A stretch of 64,000 nucleotides of DNA. Source: Gorsachius magnificus (lineage: Eukaryota; Chordata; Aves; Pelecaniformes; Ardeidae). Numbering within the stretch: the first letter of the stretch is position 1; the number at the start of each line of letters is the position of its first letter. The stretch covers positions 56,154,602 to 56,218,601 of the forward strand of contig CM067085.1 in NCBI GenBank assembly GCA_034008185.1, written 5' to 3'. The position numbers and the translations under genes are program-made. The notes below the pieces were generated by a model. It worked only from the letters and a program-made list of their open reading frames with translations. It was not told the origin of the DNA and made no database searches. Below, one piece after another: positions 1 to 61,327 of this stretch.

Positions 1-292
1 ATTACAAAACTAATGCATTCATTGTGTAGATAATTCACCCATAAACATTTAATAAATATGATGGCCACCCTTATTAATAAATGCTTATATATTTGTGATC
101 ATGTTTAATACAATACACACTTTGTGGGAGCTTTTTTGTCTCAGGAAGTTCACTTGATCAGTGTCACTTTGGATTATTTCTGTAAGAAGCCATACTTAAC
201 AGAAAGACAGCTTTAAGCAGACATGTAATTAGCTATTAATTGGACAAAATCAATGTAGTTAGCAAATATTAAATAGTTTAAAATGGTCTTAC

Positions 293-23363
<23,071 letters not shown>

Positions 23364-23540
23364 CGCCACCTGCAAGGCTACTGCCAACCCGCCCCAAAAG
23401 GGGCCCCGCAGCAGCCTCACACCCCCCACGGCGTCTCCTCAGCCCTTACCCCCGTGACGAGATGGCGGCAAAGGGCCCCCGCGCCCCCGCTCCCGCCCGC
23501 GGCCGAGGGCCGCATCCCCACCCCCCATGCCGAGAAGGGG

Positions 23541-26500
23541 TTCGGTTGTCAAGAAACAAAAAAAAAATTAAAGCTGCAGTTACTATTACAGCTATAAATG
23601 ATACAATAGTAAATATAGTTGCTGGGCATGCAACAAGGTTCATTATAGATATGCAATTACAGACAGGGTAAGACAGGAACGCAAAGGAAGGGTCTGCTCT
23701 GCTCTTTAAAACAGGAATAAAGCATTTAAACATAATTTGTCCCATGTTCATTCTTCAACATTCAGAGACTGTTTTAGCAGGAGCTTCACAAGTATTTTCC
23801 CCCTGCTTAAGAGTTTAGATATCAAAAGATCCTAGTAAAAACCATAAAGCTTGTTTACATCTAGAATTGTCATTTAAGACATATATGCTTCCACGGACAT
23901 TTTAGAACACTGTAACGCAGCTTTGTATATTAGCACATAATATACCCCACTAAAATGGTTTCAACTAACATTTTGACTAGTCAACATTTTGTCTCTGGAA
24001 CTTAACATGCCTGCATCAAAAACCACTTCCAAATACAGCCAGCCTCTACTGGGCCACAACTTTTTGAGGACAGGTGTATTTTGATGGCTATTCAGCTTCA
24101 CAATGGAAATTCTAGCAGTTGCAGCTCCTCAGCTGATTATCTGCAAGGCATTGCCCCCAGCCTCCTAGTTGAGCACAGGCACATGGTCTCTCAGCCCTCA
24201 GCATCATCAGTCAGACAACTTTAAACATCCGAGCATCTGAAACTTCAGTTTCACTGCAGAGCAAAGGACAGAAGACAGCAGGTGCCAATTCCAGTTATTG
24301 CCGCTGTCCTGAATTTCAAGTCCTACATTGAACTTTCCATATGCATTCGGACTCCTGAAGCTGTTGTCAGAGCTTCTCTACTCTGACAGAAATCCAAGTG
24401 TATGGCAAGAAAAGCAGAAACAAAAGGAACGTCCATGTTCACCTTCCTTCCTTATGGTAACAAATCATAAGGCTGAATTTGCTTAACCACGCTGTCTCAA
24501 CAAAACTGAAAAGTATCATCTTTGGAATGAAGCACATTCCTCCAGACTTGACCGTGTTCTTAGAAGATAATAGAACAGCTGTTGATTTCCACACAGAGAT
24601 TTTCTTTTAATAAACATATCTACAGACACAGAAGTTTATGTACCTGAATTATTCATTATTCTTCCACAAATTCTCATACAGCGTCTTGCAAAATTTATTG
24701 CTGGGAATGTTAGCTACACTACAGTACTTAAGATCAAGTACTAAGATAACGTCAGGATCTTTCCATATAAAGATTTCCATGGGAAAAAAAGTTAATGAAA
24801 GTACACATTTCTGAAAGCCTTTAATAAAGGACCTGTAACTGAAGACTGAGAACAGTAGATTAAGTGCTGCAAAGTTTCTAACTACAGAAGCTGAGGAAAA
24901 AAAAAAAATTCTTACCAGTACTTTTAACAAAATAGAGGTAGATGGTAACAATGTATTCTGCACCAAAATGACAGTGTCTTGACAGAGACACACTGGGCAA
25001 CTAATTTTTTTTTTCATAATACATTTAACAGAAAATGTGATTCTGCTCACATAAGAAAAATTATGACGACTCTCTTTCTACAAATACAGTATTTTAAAAA
25101 AATGATGTAAAGCATGGAAGAATATTCTTAATAAGTTTTTAGTTTGTGCACATACTCACCCCTTTTTAACCTATAATCTTGTAAGATCTTTACAAGTCAC
25201 AGACAACTTAGGAAATTAAGTTGACCAGATCTTCTTTAGAGAAAAACTCCAACAACGTTAATAGGATTTCAACCTACAGTGAAATGTTCTACTCTGTCAT
25301 GCAGCATCACACACATATTAATTCCCAGGGTGTCTCAGTCTATACTAGACTAGAAATTCTGAAGAGAATTCTATTTTGTCTATACACATGGAAAAAAAAG
25401 CAAATTCCTATGTACTGAACAGTGTTTCCTTAGATGAAAAGAAGTGGCACTTGTGAATGTAACCTGGACTGAGAAAAATTTTAAAATTCTGTTAAGCTTT
25501 ACAGTTAGATAAAACCTGATCAGTGCTCTCCTTCGCTTGCACTCAACACAAAGCCTACTGTAACTTTTTTCCAAACCTTGAAAAATAAATTAATTCCATG
25601 CCTTGACCAAAGAATTCATCACGCAACTGGACAGCTAAAAAGAGTAAGGTTTTTACCTTAACTGAAAGCCTGTAGAGAAGGCTTAAAAAGTTAGTTAGAA
25701 ACATTTGAGCATTCAAATACACATTCTGTCTTTGAAATTTTCTACAAGTAGAAGTCTGCCAAAAAATTGCTTTGTCCAGTTCTTGCTCTCTACTAACACA
25801 AATAAGCTGGATAAAACTAGCCAGCTGGCTTTTAAAATTATATTTGAAACAACTTTAGACCTTCCCTAAGCATAAGTACAAAGATTATCAAAGACTTCCT
25901 CCCCTTAACGATTGCCTTCACTGTATATGTCAACTGGAATACCATTCAGTCTCAGCCAGGGTACGTAGAATGTAAATTAAGAGGTAATTTTAGGGTTTCT
26001 GTGAAGACAAAGAGGACTTCATCCTTCAGAGAACAAGTATTTTTCATAGCTAGTTTTATTCTCAATTACACCATAATCAAGTGTTGGCAATTATTGTCTT
26101 AAAAGCTATGAAAGCACGATTTCAACCCAGCAACAAATTTAGGATCAACTCTATATTCAGTTACAAGTCACTGTCCTATAGAGACCTTCTCTAGAATGCT
26201 TAATGTTAGCAAGTTTCACTATACATACTCAAGTATGCCCTAATTCAAGTATCAGTGAAATTTTGTCTAAGGGACTCATCAATAAATGAAGACATTTATA
26301 TATTTAATGGAGCCATAATTTTTGTTTTCACTGTCATCAACTGCCATCAGAAGAAAAAGCTTGTTTCTCAGTATATAAAAGCAATGGCAAAGATGAGCAG
26401 GAAGAATTAAATACCCAAGTGTGTGGCATTAAGTGCATGGCTTAAGTAGGGTTTTGTTTGGGTTTGGTTTCTTTTTCATATTCTTTTAAAGTGCTTTGTA

Positions 26501-26874
26501 TGATCCACCATCAAAACATGCTTGTGTAAAGACAGATGCTAGCATGGTTGATATCACAGGACTACAAAAATTAAGCATTCACACTATTGCTTTGACGTGA
26601 ATATTAAAAAAAATGCAAAGGTCCATATATTTAGATACTGATTAGAAATGTTTTTACATCTCTTATATACAACCAAAGAACATGTTACTCAGATTATTAG
26701 AATCAGCCTGTTCTGATACAGTTTACAAAGTGACAAAGCCCACAGTAAAGCTATTGTTTTACTTTTGTAATGTAAACACATCTCAAAGAATATGCTAACA
26801 GTTTCAGAGATGAGATGACTTAAATCAGTAAAACCAAAGCATCTGGGCATATCAACCTTTTGTCTCTACAAGGC
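23541..26874. other. MSH4-RABGGTB spacer
   Basis: About 3.3 kb of AT-rich DNA lies between the MSH4 CpG island and the RABGGTB stop codon. Part of it must be the RABGGTB 3' UTR. The longest open frame (24649..25050, minus) has no recognisable domain. I see no RNA gene or mobile element. Confidence 0.6.
26055..26060 (-). terminator. Candidate RABGGTB polyadenylation signal AATAAA
   Basis: This is the first canonical minus-strand AATAAA after the RABGGTB stop (26875..26877), giving a 3' UTR of about 0.8 kb. A weaker ATTAAA at 26303..26308 is nearer. Neither has a striking GU-rich element, so the choice is uncertain. Confidence 0.35.
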
Positions 26875-38803
<11,929 letters not shown>

Positions 38804-39815
38804 CTTCGCCGCCTGCAGCGGAAGGAGCGTGGCGCTGCGGGGCGGAGCAAGAAGCGGCACCCGGTAGGGCCCCGTTATAGCTGCCCGCCAGCCGCCCGCC
38901 GGCACCTGCGATCCCGGGCCCAGGCTGCCCCGGCGGGAAGGCGGGCGCCCGCCGAGCGGCCCACAACGGTGCCCTTTGCGGGGCCTGGGGCGCCGCGCCC
39001 CGCCCCGCGCCAGGACTCGCGGCCGCCGAGAGCCGCCCGACGGCCCGGCCGCTGTCGGCTCCCGGGAGGGCGGCGGGTGGCTGCCCTCGGCACCGAGGCC
39101 CTCCGGGGGTGGGGAGGGGCGTTCGGTTTTGCGCCTCGCCCGAGGCTTGGGGCGGAGGCCGTGCCGCATAGCGCCCCGAACGCCCCTCCAGCCTTGGGTG
39201 TACAGGGAGGCTTGCCACAGCTGAAGGTTATCTGAAAACAGGTGAGGGAGTAAATTGGACGTATGCACTTTCTTGTATCGCGGCAAACAGGACAGCATTT
39301 AGAAATAGCTTCAGTTTCCTTCTGTTACCTCAGTTCTATGGAAAAGCAAACCCGAGAATTTAGCCCCAGAGCAGGTAAGGATGACTGTCCTTTTGTTCAA
39401 AAAACCCGCTTTGCCTCCTAATTAAAATGGTCTAGGATGATTAAGCTATTGATCACCAACACTCAATGCTGGCACACGTCCCCCACAGAACCATACCATT
39501 CAGGAACACCATTTTGATTCTATACAAGAAATTTTAGGTATAATGCTGGCTTGCATAGAACAGTCAAAAATAAGGTCTATTTTTTATGTATGTCAAATAC
39601 TTACCAAGAATGTTGCATTATTGGTCTTCTGCAGGTAAAAAAGCTGGTGATTTCTAGTGACTAAACACTTTTAACTGATTTCCCCTACCTGAGAAATAAG
39701 CATTGGGAAACTGATACCTGATGACAGTAATTGTACTGTCCAACACTGAATTCAAATGATGGATGAAAAAGACCACAGCAAGGCCAAGGACATTCTGGTG
39801 AGAAATTGCAAATGA

Positions 39816-40340
39816 ATTCACAGAATTGTTGAGGTTTGAAGGTACCTTAGGGGATCGAGTGCAAACCACCTGCCCAAGCAGGGTCAGCTAGAGCAGGTTG
39901 CACAGGACCTTGTCCAGTTGAGTTTTGAGTATCTCCACAGATGGAGACTCCACAACCTCTGCCACTGTGCAACATCCCTCACAATAAAAAGTGTTTTCTT
40001 GTGTTCCAGTGGAATTTCATGTGTTTTAATTTGTGCCCATTGCCTCTTGTCCTGTCAGCGGGCACTGCTGAGGAGAGGCTGGCTCCCTCCTCTTTACTGC
40101 ATCCTGTCAGGTATTTGTGCACATACATAAGATTACCCCTCAGCCTTCTCTTGTCCAGGCTAAAGAGTCTCAGCTTCTCCTCACAGCAGATGCTCCAGTC
40201 CCTTAATCGTCTTTGTGGCCCTGCGCTGGCCTCCCTTGAGTTAAGTCCGTATCTTTCTTGTACTGGAGAGACTAGAACTGGATGCAGTACTGCAGGTACG
40301 GCCTCACCAGTGCCGAGTAATTTGTTCAAGAAGTCCAGGG
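39816..40340 (-). mobile_element. CR1 3'-terminal fragment, older subfamily (minus strand)
   Basis: On the plus strand it starts TTCACAGAATTGTTGAGGTT and includes the familiar CR1 tail text (CCACAACCTCTGCCACTGTG, CTCAGCCTTCTCTTGTCCAG). Translated on the minus strand it gives LRLFSLDKRRLRGNLMYVHKY and similar CR1 C-terminal sequence with disruptions. It is more diverged than the other CR1 tails here. It lies upstream of RABGGTB, between its CpG island and the ERVL-type LTR. Confidence 0.85.
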
Positions 40341-40646
40341 AATGTCCATTCTGCCAGCACTGCAAGAAGGGTCTATCCAAGTTTAAAAAAAATAAATCTC
40401 ACAACAGTTCCTTCTTCTCAGCTGTTCTTGCTGCAAACATAGTTAAGTGTATGCACTGATAGAAAGGAATAATAGGTTTAAGTATACTAGATTTGGAATA
40501 AATACAATCCTGTAACTTATTCTTAAGGAAAAGCTACTCACTTCCACATGAAGAGAATCATCCTGATTGAACATTTACTTGCTTAAGTGAGTGTAACAGT
40601 GCAAAAGGCCACATTCTCTCAAGCGGATATTGTTACCTTTGGATAG

Positions 40647-41230
40647 TGTGCTGGTTTGGGCTGGGATAGTGTTAATTTTCTTCATATTAGCCATCATGGA
40701 GCTCTGGTTTGGATTTGTGCTGAAAACAGCATTGGTAACACAGGGATGTTTTGGTTACTGCTGAGCAGTGCTTACACAGAGCCAAGGCCTCTTCTGCTTC
40801 TCACCCCACCCCACCAGCAAGCAGGCTGGGGGGGCACAAGAAGTTGGGAGGGGGCACAGCCAGGACAGCTGACCCCAACTGACCAAAGGGATATCCCACA
40901 CCATATGACACCATGCTCAGCATATAAAGCTGGGGGAAGAAGGGGGATATGTTTGGAGCGATGGCATTTTGTCTTCCCAAGTAACCGTTACACGTGATGG
41001 AGCCCTCTTTCCTGGAGATGGTGGCACACCTGCCTGCCCATGGGAAGTAGTGAACGAATTCCTTGTTTTGCTTTGCCTGCATGCACACCTTTTGCTTTAC
41101 CTATTAAACTGTCTTTATCTCAATGCATGAGTTTTCTCAGTTTTAGTGTTCCAATTCCCCCACCCCACTGCGGGGGAGTGAGCAAGTGGCTGTGTGGTGC
41201 TTAGTTGCCAGCCAGGGTTAAACTACAACA
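40647..41230 (+). mobile_element. Solo LTR, avian ERVL-type, with perfect 5-bp target duplication
   Basis: It begins TGTGCTGGTTTGGGCTGGGA and ends GGTTAAACTACAACA (TG...CA). The flanks are GATAG at 40642..40646 and GATAG at 41231..41235, a perfect 5-bp target-site duplication. It contains a TATA-like CATATAAAG (about 40920) and ATTAAA (about 41103) followed by a T-rich stretch. The 584-bp length, the start sequence and the 5-bp duplication fit avian ERVL solo LTRs as I know them. No internal viral genes remain. It sits between RABGGTB and the ACADM 3' end. Confidence 0.9.
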
Positions 41231-41438
41231 GATAGTATCTAAATCCTCAGAACAGACACGCATGCAGACAACAGCAATGCTGAACTGGAAAGGCTATTCA
41301 GCTGCTGTGGGCAGTAGCATAGGAGGAACTGAAGGACAGCTATTAACATATTTCAGACACTGGACAACTTACCCAGAATACAACTGTGATGTGACAAGCA
41401 AAATTAATAAAGACCAACCCCACTTCTCTTAAAAAAAA

Positions 41439-41444
41439 TTTATT
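41439..41444 (-). terminator. Candidate ACADM polyadenylation signal AATAAA
   Basis: Minus-strand AATAAA lies about 350 bp after the ACADM stop codon. About 20 nt further downstream is GTGGGGTTGGTC, a GU-rich element of the kind that follows cleavage sites. It gives a short 3' UTR; longer alternative UTRs cannot be excluded. Confidence 0.6.
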
Positions 41445-41789
41445 AGAGTGCAGCAATGACTGTCAGAAACAACGTTCTGAGCATCTGATGTTATAATAAG
41501 AAAACATTCCATTGTGAGGTTCTCATTTCTTGCCCATTTTGTATTTGAACAACCAATTACTTTGGAATTCAGAACATTTAAAAAATACCAGCTTTGCTAG
41601 TCAGTAATGAAGTGATGGACTGGACAGGGAGAACAGAAGTAGTCCTTAATAATGTATAGAATAAAAAGATTTTGAAGGAAAGGGGTTTTTTATCCATGCC
41701 TTTTTAGTTCTATTGAGAAATGTACTGAAGTCCTCTTCCCTGGGAACAGAGAACACTACTGCAACGCCAGACATGCTTTATACATTTCT

Positions 41790-55603
<13,814 letters not shown>

Positions 55604-56949
55604 CTTGGCGGGGCTGCCGGACGGGCGCGGAGGGTGCCGGCGGGGCGGGATACTCCGGTAACCGGGGCGGTGCCGCGCAGGCCGCCCGCTGGGCCGAGCA
55701 GCTGGGGGCCGGGCCTGGGCCCGGGCCACGGCCCAGTGTGGTCTGCGCCTCTCCCTCGCGGAGATCCGCTCGGCTCCTGTGCGCAGAGCTGGGCGCTGGG
55801 GCCGTCCGTGCTCAGGCGGAGGGTAGGGGCGAGCGGACTGCCGCGCTGTGGGGCCGGGCTGTCTAGGCCAGCTCTCGGCGTGCCCCCACCCCAGCTGGGG
55901 GATTTTGTTTATTCCATGTACTGCTTGCTCCGCGAATGGCGGGGGGGGCGCGGGCCTGCTGGTGGCCGGCAGAGGCCTGTGACCCTTCCCGGCAAGGCAG
56001 CCCACGCAGCGGGCCGTGCGCTGCAGCAAAGGAGGCTCCCCCGAGGCTGAGGCAACCTGCGTGTTGTATACCAGGTCTCCTGGGCTGCCTCCAACTACTT
56101 CTGTCTTTTCCCTGTTAGCAGAAAAGTCCCTGTGACTTGTTTTAGTGTGTTTTTGCTCCTCAGGGAATCACAGACTTATGGTTTGGAGGCGTACCAGGAG
56201 TGGGGCGTGACTGGGAGTGGCGCATGGGCCCCGCTCAACCCCAGCCCCGCTGTGCTTTTGTCCGTCACAATTTTCTGTTCTGTGCAGGGAACAGACTACG
56301 TGCCTGGGCTTGGTCTCTTTCCAAGAACTGCTAGACTCATAACCACAAAAGAACACAATCTATTGGTGTAGCTAGGCTTTTAAAATGTGATTCTCATACA
56401 AATGTGAACTTTAATACCAGTCTTAATTTGAGATATCATAGTGGTGTGTTGATAGCTGTGTAAAATGTGCTTATAAATGCTCTCAATTCTGGCTGTATGT
56501 TAAAGCAAAAGCATTGATTTTGCAAATTATCTGCAGTGCATGAAATATACTCTTGAATACTATTGCTTCAGTGTCATAAAGCAGCGATGTTTAGGGTTTT
56601 ACTAAAATAACTCAAGGCAAACAGCTACTTTGATTTATGTATGAATGACTTTTTTTGGTATGAAATTGTAACAGAATTACCAAAACATAAAGCACTTTTC
56701 TGGAAGCTGGATTTCAGATAACATTTTATTTCACATAACAATTCAAACTAATGTGTCCCAAATATTTTTAGCCCTGTTATTGCCTTGGTATGCTTGGTTC
56801 TTACTTGCTTGTTTTGTTTCTGACAGTTGAGAGTATTGATTTTGCACTTAATACCAAAGAAACCCTTCAATAGGAAGGTAGCCGTGTAAGAGTTATTTTT
56901 TGGCATATTTATCAACTGATTAAAAAGAAGCTGATTGTAATGTTGTATA

Positions 56950-57330
56950 GGCTTTATACTGGCGTGACTCCGGGTGTTTACTGAATGGAGGCACGTAGGC
57001 AGCTTGACTTAGTGTACAGTGATGTCGGAAGGGGAAGCCAGCCCGGATTAAACGATGGATCTCAATATGAGTATGGTCGTTCTCCTTTATTGCGCAGCTA
57101 ACAAAAGCATATATAGGCCGAAAACCATAACATACACACATGTCACACTGTGATTGGTAGAACACCGTTATACACATGCCTACATCGCTACTGTGACTGG
57201 GACGGGTCATCTGTCCAGCCGAGGGGCTTCACCTTCTCCTCCGGTCATAGGTCCGCTCACATCCGCTTAAGAGCAGGGGCTGTTGAACGGGACTAAATCA
57301 TGCCCATTCTCACTCAGCCACTCCTCTACA
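56950..57330 (-). mobile_element. Solo LTR, ERVK-like (minus strand)
   Basis: Read on the minus strand it starts TGTAGAGGAGTGGCTGAG (57330), has a TATA box (GCCTATATATGC, near 57113), a polyadenylation signal AATAAA inside GCGCAATAAAGGAG (near 57093), and later AACACCCGGAGTCACGCCA. That order U3-TATA-AATAAA-U5 and about 380 bp fit a compact avian ERVK-type LTR. The 3' boundary is unclear: ending at CGCCA gives no clean duplication, while CTGTAC/CTATAC further out differ by one base. No viral genes are present. Confidence 0.65.
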
Positions 57331-60300
57331 GTACAGGCTACTGATTTTTCACTCCACGATCAGTGGTTTCATCTTTTTTCCCTGTACTTTAAGGGTAGTT
57401 GAGTAAAAGGCATCAGCATAATTTATAACTTTATGTTAATGAAGATTTTTGTATGTTCTTCCTGTTCTAGTTTTGCGTACACCACACACCTGGCTTGTAT
57501 GGCTGTAGGGCTTTTAAGTATCAGGACACAAGTCTGCATTTTGTGTTTCGTTTTGCATAAAGTTTGTTCCATAGGCCATGTTTCTGAATGTGGTGTGGGA
57601 GTTGTAATTACTGAGCAGTCCATTTTCCATTCATGTATTATTTCTCTATTATTTGTATGGTTTGTGTGTACTTAGCATCTCTGTATTCCTCAGTTGATTT
57701 ATCGTCACAACAGCCCTTGCTGTGATGATATATAAGGAAATATATTCATCTCAGTTTAATGTTTTAAAAGTTGAATTTCAGGTATGCAGCATGGATTTTA
57801 CTATGCATATTCTAACTAGGATTACACATACCCCAAAATTCTAAAGATGGGAAAATGGGTTCAGAATCTGTATGACAAGCTGATGTCACAGGCAATATAC
57901 ACTCTCATAGGTAACAAGCAACTCCAGCTGACTGAGTCAGGTGCCCGAACACGTGTAGGGATGTTATACACTAAGCGTATTTACTAGCTGCCGGAAAGGA
58001 TTTAAAGACTACAGTGCTCAGAATTGAGTTATTATTTCTGGGTGCCTTTGAGATGAGGATCCATAACCCTTCAGTAAGTAAAAAGTCTTTCTTGCACTGA
58101 GGCGAAGAGACAGTTTGGAATGCGGTTGAGGACATCCCTAAGGCTGAGAGAGTGAACAAATCAGTACACTGAGGGAATGCTGACATTAGGAAGTAATGCA
58201 GGCCAATACTGTTGGATTTATAGAGTGAAATGGTTGGATTCAAGACCTGATAAGCATTTTGGAGGGTTTTTACTTTGGGCTAACAGAATAACCACTAGTA
58301 AGTGGTTGGAGCACATTAGGTGCACTCCTAGATCGTGTCTTTTGGCTAGTTTCATCCAAAATTCAGTTCATGTGCTTTGAGATCTCTCTGTGAATCAAGT
58401 AAGGCACAGTAAGTGGGGACAATTGGGAGATTCACCTCAAAACTACACTCCTTACCTGAACTGAACTGTTCACGTAGACACAGCCTGAGAAGGCAGTTGC
58501 CTGAAACTATCCAGCTGAGGAAATTGAGTCAGGAATACACCTCAACATTTCCTGTTCTCTAGGTTTGCCTTACACTAGAAGCATCCTTGCCTGTGAAATT
58601 TGCTGCTTGCCTCTGAAGATAGGTGTCTGTGACGTTCTAGAAGGAAGCTTCTGTATTAAAAAGCTGCTAACGATCCGCGATCTCCTGCGGTGTTGTAGAG
58701 GTTAAAGAACAGAAGTTGTTCCAGAAAAAGGAAGGAAGGATTGCATGGAGCCCAGACAAAAGTTATTCAAGAGGATTTCTGCTAAATGATAGGAGCAACT
58801 GGGTGTAAGATACTACAACCAACTCTTGATTAATGTCACTAGTTAATGCAGCTTGCACTTACAAAGTTATACCCTTGCTCACCTTTCTCCACTCCCTTGA
58901 ATAATTTTCTCACTACCTCTCTTTACATCTCCTTCTTCGGTACAGGAATGAGGAGCTTTTTTACAATGTCTTGTCAACAGAGTTTTTACCAAGCCAGCCT
59001 GGAGGGGAAAATTCAAAGCACAGGCGACCTCCACCCAGTGGTCTGTGTCTTCCTAAGTATTTGGGAAGAGAGGGGTATGAAAGATGGCAAGGATATCTGT
59101 CAAAGCCTGACCTTCTTGAAGTTTGAGGTTCAAAAATTTACATAAGGAGTGACAACAGATAGAAGTTTCTGTTAGGCGTGTATAACATTTTTAGTATTTC
59201 TCACAGAAGCAAGAAACACAGCATCTGTCTTTTTATTTTCTCAAATCCTTACTACTCTGTTATATTTCTTATATATTATTCCTCTGATCACTTTTACTAC
59301 AGTAAAAATTGTATACTGCACAGTTTATTGCATTAACTTAGAATACTCTCTTTTATACTAACCACCAGAATACATGTTTATTGCTGAAATGTATAAACTA
59401 GCACGTAAACACAGTAAGAATATTACATTACACAATACAGCTCATTCCTTAAAGTTAGCATCTGTATTCTAGGCTGAAGCGTTATCTTTTTAAGTAGTAG
59501 TTATAAATGTTTTACAGTTTATGTTTTTGTTAACAGCTAACTGTATTTTAGCATTTGCTAATGAACCTTCATTTTAGAAACAGAGCGCAACTTGAATTTT
59601 CTGCAGTGATTTATGTAATGCAAGTTACTGAAGCTACTGCAGTAAAAGAACATTGTAAAATTTAGTGTGTAGATCCTGAATTCATGATCTACAAAGTGGA
59701 ATCCTTTTCAATGTAGTGCAATGCAACAAGCATGGCGACATCTTCTTAATAAAATTATGAAATATTTTTTGTTTTTCTTTGATCCCTGCTACAATAGTAA
59801 CTTCAAACATCTTAAACCCGACATTTTTTCCTAAACTTCTGTTGCAAGCTCATATAATTTTTGTCATTTGTCTTGGTTTGTTGTTTGTTTGTTTGGGTTT
59901 TTTTAGCTTTTTCATGGTCTTTAAAGCAATAAATTTATTTGGAAAACAAAAAAGGAGAACACCTGTAAGGGAACTTTTTAATTATCTAAAAATGAAGATA
60001 ATGTGATGCTTGAATTAAAATAATTTCAGGTATATTTTTAGCTTGTTTGATTCCTGGGTATCGCAAACATTACTTCATTTGAAATTGTCAATCTTTTTTA
60101 ATTACAAAGCCATATCTGCTCAAAGTCTTGGAGGCTTTTAATTTGACTTCTATATGTAAACACACCAAATATTTTTTTTCCTTAATGTCATAAAAACATA
60201 CTGAGCTACCTTTAGGTGACTATCTAGCATGAACTATAAAGAAAAAGAAGGGACAGATGTACAGAGCTTGAAAACAAATAAAAACCATTCAGTTTCATCT

Positions 60301-61327
60301 TGTGATAATTTTGGCCTGCATGACTTTCTGAAGACACTGAAGGTGAGTGGAAAGCTCAGAAGATAACTTCTGAACCATGCCTTAGAATAAATATCACTTG
60401 TCCTGATTTATCTCAAAGTATGATGAAATTCACTTTTGAATTTTTCAGGAATAACTACTTTAAAAAACAAGTACTTACGTAGACAGCCATGGCTTTCATT
60501 TAATCATTAAAAAAAAAAAGAGTGAGGTAAGGCCTATCTGCGTAAAGGAAGCATCTAGGACACATTAGCACTAAATCAATTATAATCATCATATTGAAAT
60601 ATGCTGCAGAAGACACTTCAGCAGCTAAAAAAAATCTTCAAGCTATGTTGTTCGGTACATTTCTCCTTCTAGAAGCGTATATTAATTAATGCTCCATTGA
60701 AACGATCACTTCTCCAACATATTCATCATTTGGCATGAGGCTCCCCAGAGGCAGTAGGGGGCGCTGCAGAAAGGCCTTTGTAGGCTGCATTTTAATCAAC
60801 ATTTATCTTCTAAAGTATCTATTGTGGCAATGCAAGACCATACCAATGCTAACATTTAACAGCGTACAAGAACTTAACCATGCAAATGGGTATTGATGTA
60901 AGGTACAACGTAGACATTCATTTTATAGTAAAACCGGTATAATTATTTTTAGCAAGTGCAGCAAATGACAAAACACAAAGTAAATTCTGCCTTAAATCAC
61001 AAGAGTTCAATTTCCATAACAGCTGACAGAACTTGTGCCCGCAAGACAGAATTCAATAATGATCACAGCTGTTGCTGTTGTTGAATTGGATAAGGTAGAG
61101 TTCAGAACGACTAGCTGAGATTATAGCCATACTGAGGCACGTGCAGTGAAAGAGTAAAGAAAGAGAGAAATCTTGTGTTGGAGATCCTGACAGAAGAATA
61201 ATGGGTGTGACAATACGGGCACAAGAAGGTGAAGGTTGAGATTTTCATCTAGCATTCATGTGACAAACGACTAGGCCCTTTGTGACACTGATAGCTAAAG
61301 CTCATTTTGCTATGAAAGTCGTAATTC
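57331..61327. other. Intergenic DNA upstream of ACADM
   Basis: AT-rich sequence with only short open frames (the longest is 99 codons at 58846..59145), none with a recognisable domain. The CTCF-like motif at 60749..60766 is the only clear signal. Confidence 0.5.
60749..60766 (+). promoter_or_regulatory. CTCF-like binding motif
   Basis: AGGCAGTAGGGGGCGCTGC closely matches the CTCF core (CCASYAGRKGGCRSY), differing mainly at the first C. It lies in plain AT-rich intergenic DNA about 5 kb upstream of ACADM, not in a recognised repeat. Function is inferred from the motif only. Confidence 0.55.

Noticed and set aside
24649..25050. 133-codon minus-strand frame between MSH4 and RABGGTB
   Set aside because: Composition and lack of any domain fit random AT-rich sequence, and there is no splice or promoter context.
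40656..40997. 113-codon plus-strand frame
   Set aside because: It lies wholly inside the ERVL-type solo LTR, which is noncoding.
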